From the NCBI GenBank assembly GCA_963710675.1, contig CAVQBE010000021.1:1-64000 (forward strand): DNA of 64,000 nt, read 5' to 3'. Below are positions 1-8,465 of the stretch, piece by piece. The notes beneath the pieces are model-generated. The model saw nothing but the letters and a program-made list of their open reading frames with translations. It made no database searches and was not told the DNA's origin. Positions within the stretch are counted from its first letter, which is position 1. Each line of letters starts with the position of its first letter. The position numbers were made by a program, and so were the translations under genes. The stretch comes from JACCZX01 sp963710675 (GTDB lineage Bacteria; Pseudomonadota; Gammaproteobacteria; Burkholderiales; Burkholderiaceae_F).

Positions 1-2
1 TG

Positions 3-1607
3 CTGAGCCTGACCTTCGGTGGCCAGGGACTTGGGCTTCCGGGCTTGGGCTTCCCCTGGCAAGAACGACGCGTTGAGGTGCCCGAGTTGCGCGTCGTGCT
101 CGTTCCGGCACGCGTCACACCCGCGGTGGCGGCGGTCAACTCGGTCGCGCGGCCAACGCAGCAGGCATCGATCGAGCCGCCTGTTGCAGGTGGGCGTGCC
201 CCGACTGCGCCGACGTCGCCCGCACCACTCCGGGGGCGTGCACTCAAGATCGTCCCAGCGGCCACGCCGAAGGCAGAGGCCAAGCCGGAACGAAACGCCG
301 TGGCCCCTGCCGCCCCTGCGAAAGCGCCTACACGCGGTGAGTCCCGTCACGCAGTGCCCGCGAAGATCCCCAAGACGGCCGCGATCGACGTGCCGCCGTC
401 CGGCAGGCCGAAGCTGGTCGTGCCTCCCCTTCCCACGGGGCCAGATGTGATCACGGCAGCACCGAGCGCTTTGAGCCCGGAGACCGTGATGCCGGCGCAT
501 CGAGATCCCGGCGATCTAGCACGGGAGCGGATCGGACAGGACGTTCGGGAGAGAGCAGCTGCATTGGCCAAACAAGCGGATCAGTTGGAGGCAGCCCGGG
601 TTGAGGCCGCGAAGCGCGAAGCCGACCTTCGGGAAGAAGCAGCACGCGTCGAAGCGGCGCGATTGGAGGCTCAACGCGAGGAGGCCGCGCAACTGGCTGC
701 AGCACGACTGGAGGCGGAGCGGCAGGACGCCGCGCGCCAGGAAGCAGCGGCTCACATCGAGGCCGCGCGACGGGCTGCGGCACAGTTGGAGGAGGAGCGC
801 CTGCTGGCAGCTCGTCAGGAAGCCGCTCGTGTCGAAGCGGCGCGAGCAACGCAACTGGAGGCGGAGCGACAAGAGGCCGTTCGCCAGGAAGAAGCGGCGC
901 GCATCGAAGCCACGCGAAGGGCTGCGGCGCAGATGGAGGCGGAGCGTCGACCTGCAGTGCGTCAGCAAGCGGCTCCTGTCGAGTCAGCACCGACAGCACA
1001 ACCGGAGCCGCAGCGGCAGGAGCCCGCTCGACAGGAAATAGCGCGCCCCGAGGCTGCACGACCGGAGGCCGAACGCCAGGAACCCGCACGACAGGCCGCG
1101 GCACCGCAAGACGTCGCGCGCGGCGAGGCAGAAAAAGAGGAGGAGGAAAGACGCGAAGCGCGGCGCCGAGCCATCGGGCGTCAACTCGATGAGGAAGCCG
1201 CCAAGCGTGAAGCAGCCTCGAAGGCCGCTCGCCAACTACCCTACTCGTTAAGCACCGCACGTCGCGCCAGGCTATGGGGTCGCGTCGACCCCAATGTCGA
1301 ACTTGTCCAGTACGCGGAGGGATGGGCCCGGAAGATCCAATTCAACACACCCGTCGCAACGGTGCGCGAAGTGACGAAGCAGCCTCACCGCCATCCGATG
1401 GTGACGGTGGCCATTCGAAGCGACGGATCCGTGGAATCGGTGACCTTCGTGGTCCCCAGTGGCGTGGCGCAAGTTGATGACGCGATACGGCGCATCGTGC
1501 AAAGCCACGAGCACTACCCAGCGTTCCCGCCCGCGCTGGCCCGCGACTACGACGTGATTGAAATTCGCCGGACCTGGCACTTCGACGACGCCGTCCGGTT
1601 GCACTGA
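3..1607 (+). CDS. TonB-family protein, C-terminal part (5' end outside window)
   Basis: The frame is open from the first bases, so the start lies to the left of the window. The visible part begins with a segment containing LTFGGQGLGLPG and FPWQERR. A very long Ala/Glu/Arg-rich region follows (roughly residues 150-410), with repeated A-A-R-x-E-A units that should form an extended helix or coiled coil. The last 100 residues resemble a TonB C-terminal domain (VTVAIRSDGSVESVTFVVPSG, then a region ending in the IEIRRTW strand). Such proteins span the periplasm and couple inner-membrane energy to outer-membrane transporters. The missing N-terminus should carry the membrane anchor. The partner receptor is not visible, so a structural rather than energising role remains possible. 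Confidence 0.75.
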   Translation: MSLTFGGQGLGLPGLGFPWQERRVEVPELRVVLVPARVTPAVAAVNSVARPTQQASIEPPVAGGRAPTAPTSPAPLRGRALKIVPAATPKAEAKPERNAVAPAAPAKAPTRGESRHAVPAKIPKTAAIDVPPSGRPKLVVPPLPTGPDVITAAPSALSPETVMPAHRDPGDLARERIGQDVRERAAALAKQADQLEAARVEAAKREADLREEAARVEAARLEAQREEAAQLAAARLEAERQDAARQEAAAHIEAARRAAAQLEEERLLAARQEAARVEAARATQLEAERQEAVRQEEAARIEATRRAAAQMEAERRPAVRQQAAPVESAPTAQPEPQRQEPARQEIARPEAARPEAERQEPARQAAAPQDVARGEAEKEEEERREARRRAIGRQLDEEAAKREAASKAARQLPYSLSTARRARLWGRVDPNVELVQYAEGWARKIQFNTPVATVREVTKQPHRHPMVTVAIRSDGSVESVTFVVPSGVAQVDDAIRRIVQSHEHYPAFPPALARDYDVIEIRRTWHFDDAVRLH

Positions 1608-1727
1608 CGACTGACTCCCCTCGCGCAGGGTCGGGCGGGGCTGTCCGCTTGTCTCCCTAGTTTCTCATCGACAGTGTCGCCGGGCGCGCCTACTATGAAG
1701 GGGCCCGCCACGACGAAAGAACAACCC

Positions 1728-3434
1728 ATGGGCCGCCCCAAACGCCTCGCGCCAGCGCGTACCCGCACCAGCCGCCGCGACTTTTTCAAGCGCTCAGGCT
1801 CCGTCGCTGCCGCGCTCGCCTCGGCCGTCACGTTGCCGCTGGTGCCAGGCACGGCACCCGCCGCGGGCCCCATGTTCCAGCATGGCGTGGCCAGCGGCGA
1901 CCCGCTTGCCGACCGCGTGATCCTTTGGACACGCGTCACGTCGCAATCGCCGCGGCGCACGGTGGGCGTGCGCTGGCTGGTCGCACGCGATGCACAGTTG
2001 CGCAAGGTCGTGCTGCGCGGTCACGCCGAAACCAGCGCCGAGCGCGACTTCACCGTCAAGGTCGATGCCGTCGGTCTGAGCCCGGGCAGCACCTACTATT
2101 ACCGCTTCTTTGCCGAGAACGAGGCTTCACCGATCGGCCGCACGCGCACGCTGCCGGTGGGCGCCACGCCGCACTTGCGAATCGCGGTGGCGAGTTGCTC
2201 CAACCACGCGGCGGGCTTTTTCAACGCCTACCGCCGCATCGCCGAACGGGCCGACCTCGACTTCGTGCTGCACCTTGGCGACTACACCTACGACACCGGC
2301 CCGGGGGCGTTTCCCAACGAGGTGCGCGCGCCCGAACCGCCGGTCGAACCCATCACGCTGTCCGACTACCGCAAGCGACACGCGCAGTACAAGCGCGACA
2401 CCGACCTGCAGGAGGTGCATCGCCAGCATCCGATGATCTGCATCTGGGACGACGGTGAGATCAGCAACAACGCATGGCGCGACGGCGCCCTCAACCACAC
2501 CGAAGGCGCCGAAGGTGCCTGGCCCGACCGCGTGGCGATGGCCCTGCAGGCCTACTACGAGTGGATGCCGGTGCGTCAGGTGGACCCGGCGCAGCCGCGC
2601 CGCAATGAGCGCGCCTTTCGCATCGGCGACTTGGTCGATCTGCTGATGCTCGAGGAGCGCCTGTCGGCACGCTCGCAGCAGTTGCCCGCGACCATCCCCA
2701 TTCCCGGGTTTCTCGTCCCCGCCTTCGCGCAGGTGGGGCCGTTTGCAAACCCGTCGCGCACCCTGCTCGGTGCCGAGCAGGAGGCTTGGCTCGCGGCGCG
2801 CCTGCGCGCCTCGGGTGCGCGCTGGAAGCTGATCGGACAGCAGGTCATGTTCGCGCAGCTCAAAGCGCTGGGGCTGCCCCTGGCGTCCCCCCCTCCCGCC
2901 CCACCCGGCGGCCTGTTCATCAACCCGGACCAGTGGGACGGCTATCAGCCCGCGCGCGACCGCGTCTATGCCGTGCTCAAGGGCGACGCGACACACGCGC
3001 CGGTAGGCGATGTGGTGATCCTCACCGGCGACCTTCACAGCTCGTGGGCCGCCGACCTCACGCAGGATCCCAACAATCCCGTCGTCGCCACCGGCGGGTA
3101 CGATCCCGCCAACGGCAACGGCTCGCGCGCGGTGGAATTCGTCGGCACCTCGATCAGTGCACCCGGCCTGCCAGACCCCACGGGCTCCACCGCCGCGCTG
3201 TTGCGCACGATCAACCCGCACATCAAGTACATCGACTTGAACCAGCGCGGCTACATGCTGCTCGACGTCACGCGCGAGCGCGCGGTATGCGAATGGTGGT
3301 TCGTCGACAGCGTGGTCGCGCCATCGAACGTGCAGACCCTGGGCACCGCGTTCGAGGTACAGCACGGCAGCAACCGGCTCGTGCCCTCCGCGATGACGGC
3401 GGCGCGCACGAACCCACCGCCACCAGCGCCCTGA
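1728..3434 (+). CDS. phoD: PhoD-like alkaline phosphatase/phosphodiesterase, Tat-exported
   Basis: The protein has a twin-arginine signal (SRRDFFK followed by an alanine-rich hydrophobic stretch), so it is probably exported folded to the periplasm. PhoD-family motifs are in order: HGVASGDP near the start of the mature part, HLGDYTYD, IWDDGEISNN, GDLHSSWAADL and EFVGTSISAPG. The family hydrolyses phosphomonoesters and phosphodiesters with Fe/Ca cofactors and helps phosphate scavenging. The usual D-D-H-E motif reads D-D-G-E here, an unusual change at a position normally conserved near the metal centre. I chose the ATG that places the RR motif about 20 residues in; an ATG at 1695 in the same frame is possible. 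The gene appears monocistronic. Confidence 0.88.
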   Translation: MGRPKRLAPARTRTSRRDFFKRSGSVAAALASAVTLPLVPGTAPAAGPMFQHGVASGDPLADRVILWTRVTSQSPRRTVGVRWLVARDAQLRKVVLRGHAETSAERDFTVKVDAVGLSPGSTYYYRFFAENEASPIGRTRTLPVGATPHLRIAVASCSNHAAGFFNAYRRIAERADLDFVLHLGDYTYDTGPGAFPNEVRAPEPPVEPITLSDYRKRHAQYKRDTDLQEVHRQHPMICIWDDGEISNNAWRDGALNHTEGAEGAWPDRVAMALQAYYEWMPVRQVDPAQPRRNERAFRIGDLVDLLMLEERLSARSQQLPATIPIPGFLVPAFAQVGPFANPSRTLLGAEQEAWLAARLRASGARWKLIGQQVMFAQLKALGLPLASPPPAPPGGLFINPDQWDGYQPARDRVYAVLKGDATHAPVGDVVILTGDLHSSWAADLTQDPNNPVVATGGYDPANGNGSRAVEFVGTSISAPGLPDPTGSTAALLRTINPHIKYIDLNQRGYMLLDVTRERAVCEWWFVDSVVAPSNVQTLGTAFEVQHGSNRLVPSAMTAARTNPPPPAP

Positions 3435-3591
3435 ACGCGCTCGGGGTGCGCCGCGCTGCCGCGAGGTTGTGAATAAAGGCCCGGGCCGCATGCGTTAGGT
3501 GACCGCTATAGGTCAAAGTTGAGCGTCTGCTTTTCGGCGCTCACGATTCTGCTCAGGGTCGAAAGCCGTCACTACATGCAGGCGCATCCGC

Positions 3592-4644
3592 TCAGCGCTT
3601 GCCATGCCGATGCGCAGTGCCCTCCGCTTTGCGGTAGTGGTCACGCAACACGTCGCGGCCGAAATCACCTTCGAAGTCGCGCCACACCGAGTGGATGTGG
3701 TTGCCGCCCGAGTTGTCGAACTCGATGAGGAAGTTCGCGCCCTGGATGCGAAAGTAGTGCGGCTGACGCGGCTGATCCGATCCAGCCCAGCCGACGCGGA
3801 TCGAATCGAGTGGAGCCGCGCGCACACGCGCGAGGCGCGCCTCGGTGAGCTCGGGCTGCAGGTGATCAGCAAACGCACCGATCAGTTTCAGCACTTGTGC
3901 CTGTTGGGCGGCGTCCATCTCCGCGAAGGGCAGCCCCACGGCATCCAGCGGCTTTGCACGGGCAGCGTTGCCGCTGACGATGTCACCAAAGGGTCGCGTG
4001 TCGAAGATCGCGCGCTTTCGCTGAGGCGGAGTGAGGCTTGCGAGCCACTGACGGGCCAGGTCCTCCTCGCTGCCGAGCAGCCGAAAGCCTTCGCGCGGTG
4101 CGCCGCCACCGACGTCGCGCGGCACCACGGCCGGGTTCGCACCGAAAAACTGAGGCAGCGTCGACACGTAGCGATCGCCCTCGAGGCTGAAGTGCAGTGA
4201 GAGGTGGTGACCCTCGATGCGCCAGCCCCAGCCGCCGACGCCCGGCTCGCCATAAATCGCGAGCGCGTAGTTCTCGGGGTCGCGCGAAAAGCCGAACGCC
4301 TCCAACTGGCGCAGCGTGATCTCCAGCGCCATCACGGCGCGCACCTTGTCCAGGCCGCGCTCATTCAGCGCCGTGCGCAGCAAAGCCGTGGTCGCCTCGC
4401 GTTGCGCAGTCGACATGGCCTTCCAGGCCACGCCGTCGCGCCGGCGCGGCGTGTAGTGCCAGTCGCTGCGAGCGGCTTCAGTGAACGGCAGCAACAACTC
4501 TGCGCGCTGCGCCGGCGCGGTGGCCTCGATCAGGCGCTGCGCCGCTCGGGCGGCGGTGGGCGTCTGTGCGTGGAGCTCAGGCATGGCGATAACAAACGCG
4601 GCGACGAGGGCAGGTAAGGCAAGCAGCGAAAGACGGGTCTTCAT
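3592..4644 (-). CDS. DUF3500 domain-containing secreted protein
   Basis: 350 residues with an N-terminal signal peptide (MKTRLSLLALPALVAAFVIA, with likely cleavage after ELHA). The body matches the DUF3500 family as I remember it: an early FTEAARSDWHYTPRRRDG segment, a central GWGWRIEGHHLSLHFSL segment and a C-terminal HYFRIQGANFLIEFDN segment with GGNHIHSVWRDFEGDFG. The family has no firmly established biochemical role. The histidines in the HxHS and GHHLSLHF segments could bind metal. It lies convergent to the PhoD gene and 15 bp downstream of the threonine aldolase gene on the same strand, so the two may be co-transcribed. Confidence 0.85.
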   Translation of the reverse strand: MKTRLSLLALPALVAAFVIAMPELHAQTPTAARAAQRLIEATAPAQRAELLLPFTEAARSDWHYTPRRRDGVAWKAMSTAQREATTALLRTALNERGLDKVRAVMALEITLRQLEAFGFSRDPENYALAIYGEPGVGGWGWRIEGHHLSLHFSLEGDRYVSTLPQFFGANPAVVPRDVGGGAPREGFRLLGSEEDLARQWLASLTPPQRKRAIFDTRPFGDIVSGNAARAKPLDAVGLPFAEMDAAQQAQVLKLIGAFADHLQPELTEARLARVRAAPLDSIRVGWAGSDQPRQPHYFRIQGANFLIEFDNSGGNHIHSVWRDFEGDFGRDVLRDHYRKAEGTAHRHGKR

Positions 4645-4659
4645 GCAACTTACTCGACT

Positions 4660-5724
4660 CTAACGCGGAGCCTCAGCCGTCGAGCCGCTGGCAATCTCTA
4701 CCAGGACGTCGGCTGCCTTCATACATTGATCGCGCGATACGTCGAGGTGCGTGACTGCGCGGACCGTGCGCGGTCCAAAGGCATTGATCAGCACGCCGCG
4801 TGCGCGCGCATTGGCGACGAGCACCGTGGCATCCGGTGCGTCCGGGGCGAGGCCGAACACGAGGATGTTCGTCTGCACCGTTGCAAGATCGATGGTGATG
4901 CGGCGGCACTTTGCGAGACGGTCTGCGATCAGGCGGGCGTTCGCATGGTCCTCGACCAGGCGCGTCATGTTGTTGTCCAGCGCGAAGATACCGGCCGCGG
5001 CAAAGATTCCGACCTGTCGCATCGCGCCGCCCAACATGCGGCGGTGGCGGTTGGCACGCGCCACGATGTCGCGTGAGCCGGCGAGCAGCGAACCGCCGGG
5101 CGCACCGAGCCCCTTCGAAAGCGAAACGCCAACCAGGTCGAAGGGCGCGGCCAGCTCACTCAATGAAGTACCTGTCGCCGCAGCGACATTCCAGAGGCGC
5201 GCTCCATCGAGATAGCTGGCGATACCCAGGTTGCGCGCACTGGCGCAGATCCGCACCGCTTCATCCTGCGGGAAGACAACGCCGCCGGCACGATTGTGCG
5301 TGTTCTCAACTTCGACGAGCGTGGTCGGAGGGTAAATCGGGTGGTCGCGCGGCTTTATCGCCGCAAGGAACTCCTCTGCTGTGAAGACACCGCGCGCGCC
5401 GATCTCGGTCAACTGAACGCCCGCGTTGGCGGCCGATCCCCCGGTCTCGTGCCAGACCGCGTGGGCCTCGCGGCTGACGATCACATCGTCTCCGGGGCGG
5501 GTGAGCGTGCGCAGCGCAACCTGGTTCGCCATGGTGCCGCTCGGCAACCAGAGCGCTGCTTCTTTGCCCAGCAGCGCGGCGACGCGCTCCTGCAACGCGT
5601 TCACCGTCGGGTCATCGCCGTACTGGTCATCACCGACGGCGGCCGCGGCGATCGCCGATCGCATTGCCGGCGATGGACGGGTGACCGTATCCGAGCGCAG
5701 GTCGATTGGCGTCGCCGCGTTCAT
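4660..5724 (-). CDS. ltaE: Low-specificity L-threonine aldolase
   Basis: 354 residues, the usual length for the family. This PLP enzyme cleaves L-threonine or L-allo-threonine to glycine and acetaldehyde in the cytoplasm. Visible family features are the N-terminal SDTVTRPSPAMR segment, GDDQYGDDPTVNALQ, the substrate and cofactor region LPSGTMANQVAL, HxxxxE-type residues around VSREAHAVWHETGG, and the Schiff-base lysine in GVSLSKGLGAPGG. The start ATG has no competitor close upstream. It sits directly upstream of the DUF3500 gene on the same strand with a 15-bp gap, but no functional link is obvious. Confidence 0.93.
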   Translation of the reverse strand: MNAATPIDLRSDTVTRPSPAMRSAIAAAAVGDDQYGDDPTVNALQERVAALLGKEAALWLPSGTMANQVALRTLTRPGDDVIVSREAHAVWHETGGSAANAGVQLTEIGARGVFTAEEFLAAIKPRDHPIYPPTTLVEVENTHNRAGGVVFPQDEAVRICASARNLGIASYLDGARLWNVAAATGTSLSELAAPFDLVGVSLSKGLGAPGGSLLAGSRDIVARANRHRRMLGGAMRQVGIFAAAGIFALDNNMTRLVEDHANARLIADRLAKCRRITIDLATVQTNILVFGLAPDAPDATVLVANARARGVLINAFGPRTVRAVTHLDVSRDQCMKAADVLVEIASGSTAEAPR

Positions 5725-6046
5725 TGAATGTCGTTATCCGGTAATCGGGAGGAGCAACCTTACGACGATTTTCCGTGCATCGCTTCGTAGCCGCCTCGAT
5801 GTCCGCAGGCAATCGAGATTCTCATTTCTTCTGTCCGCTAACGGCCAATACGCGATCGTCTACGGATCTCGCAAATTCGTCCCAAGCCGACGCGGCTCGC
5901 TCCATTCCAGAGCCGACCAGCATTCTTGCCCTTGCGGATCTGAGAAGTTCTCGTCCGATCGAACGGTTGCTCGAGTGATTGGCAACTGCCATGATGAAGC
6001 CCGAGTCGCCCTCCAAAAGGCGACCGGGGCCGAGGGAGGGCATATC
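5725..6046. other. Intergenic region, nothing recognised
   Basis: This 322-bp stretch separates the divergent threonine aldolase gene and the lipoprotein gene. It presumably holds both promoters. The frames that stay open through it do not resemble a known protein. A purine-rich GAGGGAGGG just before 6047 is a plausible ribosome binding site for the downstream gene. Confidence 0.5.
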
Positions 6047-8095
6047 GTGGTTCCAAGAGCTTTGACAAGCGGGATCGCATGCGCGATCGCCGCCCTGCTG
6101 CTCGCTGGCTGTGGCGGCGGAGGAGGCGGCAGTTCAACGGCACCGGTGGGGCCGGCACCTGCACCAACGCCGGGGCCAGCCCCATCCATGATTCCGCAGG
6201 CGCCGGCACTTGGCCCGGTGATTGCAACGGACGCGCTTGTCTACCGTCCACTTCAAGCAGGCTCGACGTGGAGCTACAAGAGCTCGCGATGGTTCTGCAG
6301 GCACGAATCCTCCGATTCTGTACACAAGCAGCGTTTCGCAGTCGGCGGGTTCAAATGGCGCGACGCTCGAAACTTCTTCGAATCTGTTGGAGCCTAACTC
6401 TGGCGACGACACCATCACCGTGGCCGCGTCAGGGGGATCCATACTTGTCACTCAATCTTTCGCGCCTTTTGGACCAAGTTCCAACGAGACCTTCACTTCA
6501 ATCGAGCTGCGATCGCCGATAAGGCAAGCCGATCAATACACGCTGTTGGAGCGCACTTACGTCGACACCGGCGTCGATGTCGACGGCGACATGCGACAGG
6601 ACGCGGTTGACTTTGGGCTCTACAGCCAGGTTATCGGCGAGGAAGACGTGTTAGTGGCCGACGGCAACGTGATGAAGGCGATACGCGTGGACACCATATT
6701 GCTTACACGCTTCAAGCGCTCCAGCGATGGCCAATACACGGCGGTGAGCCAGGCGCTTCAGTCGACCTGGTATGCACGAAACTTCGGGCCGGTCAGACGG
6801 ACCCTGACAACGCCTGGCGTGACCGGCCCGAACTCGATCGATGTCGATGAGCGGCTTGCTACCTACGATGGCGTCACGACTGGGTATGGCTACCTGCCTC
6901 CTCGATCTGCGCTCGCCGCACCCAATGCTGGGTCGGGTGCAGGCCTACCACTCGGCGAGACAGTCGGCGTGGTCGCATTTGATGGTCACGGACTTGTGTT
7001 CACGAAGCTCGTGTCCGATCCGACGGGCGCCGCGGCGTCGGTCGTCGATACCCGAGGGGCCGTCACTTCAACGCAGGTTCATCCCGCTCTTATCAGCGGG
7101 ATCGCCAACGCAACCTTCTCAACCGACTACGTGCAAGTCATCCGCGTAGGACAAGGGGCCGGGGTGCTCTCCGCTTTCGCTAACGGCGGCGTCTTCGATC
7201 TTCGCCTTCACCTGTTCGACGCTACTGGCACTCGTATTAACGGGCCAAACGGAGTCACGATTTCGATAGACGCCGCCGGAGCCTCGGTCGGGGCTGCTTT
7301 CGACGGCACACGCATCTGGGTGCTTTGGCGGAAGCAAGTCTTCAACCCAGGGCCGCACGCGGTTCTGGTGATGCGCGCATTCAATGCGCAGGGGTTGCCC
7401 GTCGGTGCGGAACTCGTGCTCGAGGATCCGCCGACCGGCGCAGAGCTGTTGTCACCTCGCATCGCGGCCGACGGCGGCAGAGCCATTGTTACGTGGGCCT
7501 CTCTTGACTTCTTTGGCGCCACCTTTCGCTACGCCTCTACGACCGGAGCGTCGCTGGCGGCAGGCATGCCGCTGACGCTGGCCACGGTGTCGGGTGCCAC
7601 GGCTGTTTCCACGGGCCTTCGCCCAGCGCTTAGTACTGCGGGCAACGGTGCGCTGCTCTGGCATGGGAGCCTGCTCAACAGCAACCAGCCCGACACCGCC
7701 ATTCGCGGCGTGGCACTGGACACCAATTGGCAGCCACTTCGTTCAACCCAGGGTAGCGTCGACCTGGAAGTACTTCCCGTGAGCCTTGTGCCCGTATTAG
7801 GCGCGTCGGATTTTCTTACCGCCGGCGGCAGCGGTTCCATCTTCATCGTGCGCACCAACTACCAGGGCAAGGTCTATCAGGATGATCCGTCCAAGTCGGC
7901 TACATCGAAGCCGCGCGCTTCGCTGCGGACTCGCCCTTGGCTATTGCTACGCCTCGACAGTTCCGTGTCCCGCTGCAGACTGTGTTTTCACCAAGCGATC
8001 CGCTCCGAGCAGTGCTGGCGTTCACCGATCGCCTGATCTTCTTCGGCGGCGATCAAAAGACTGTGGTGACGCCTGTTTGGGCCGTCAACAACTAG
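6047..8095 (+). pseudogene. Large secreted lipoprotein, two frameshifts
   Basis: The gene starts at GTG 6047 behind GAGGGAGGG. It encodes a lipoprotein signal with lipobox LLAGC, followed by a Gly/Ser/Pro-rich linker. The frame breaks near 6285 (after GSTWSYKSSR) and resumes one frame over. It then runs through a long region of repeated beta-rich segments such as DGTRIWVLWRKQ, DGGRAIVTWAS and GNGALLWHG, spaced like beta-propeller or bacterial surface-repeat blades. A second break near 7897 moves the frame again, and the true end reads FFGGDQKTVVTPVW before TAG 8093-8095. Outer-membrane or surface anchoring is inferred from the signal; no enzymatic motif is visible. The breaks may be sequencing indels. 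Confidence 0.7.
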
Positions 8096-8266
8096 CATCA
8101 TCGCTTGACCACTGCTTCGAGCACCTCAAGTCAGCTGCAGATGCCGAAGGGACCGAAGTTCGAGACATAAGCGGCGCGCCCCTCGGGAGCGATTCGATCC
8201 GCTCCTGCCTGATGATCACGTGATTCAGCCAAGGAGGCAGATCTCGACTAACACGTGGGAGGCTCG

Positions 8267-8362
8267 ATGGCCACGCGCGTTGTACGCGCTACCGTGATGG
8301 GCAAGAACGGCATCATCAATGCTCTACAGAGACTCAGCCCCGTGGGCTCGGATCAGTTGTAG
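8267..8362 (+). CDS. Possible 31-residue small protein
   Basis: A short frame (MATRVVRATVMGKNGIINAL and 11 more residues) sits in the otherwise empty 8096-8465 gap. GGGAGG is spaced 4-5 bases before its ATG. No family is recognised and the composition is unremarkable. The rest of this gap holds nothing I can identify. It could equally be a chance frame. Confidence 0.2.
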   Translation: MATRVVRATVMGKNGIINALQRLSPVGSDQL

Positions 8363-8465
8363 AACACTCGCCCTGCGTTAACGCGCAGTCATAGCGACGT
8401 AGCTTTTACGGGCACACCAACCGAGCTGTCGGCGATACTTGACGCCGGTTCTGAATCTGCCTCGC

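Noticed and set aside
451..1260. Long minus-strand frames opposite the TonB-like gene and similar long frames opposite other genes
   Set aside because: These are shadows created by the high GC content of real genes on the other strand.
8096..8465. Possible RNA gene or regulatory RNA in the gap before the LuxR gene
   Set aside because: No stable cloverleaf, known RNA motif or terminator was recognised; apart from one tiny frame it appears empty.
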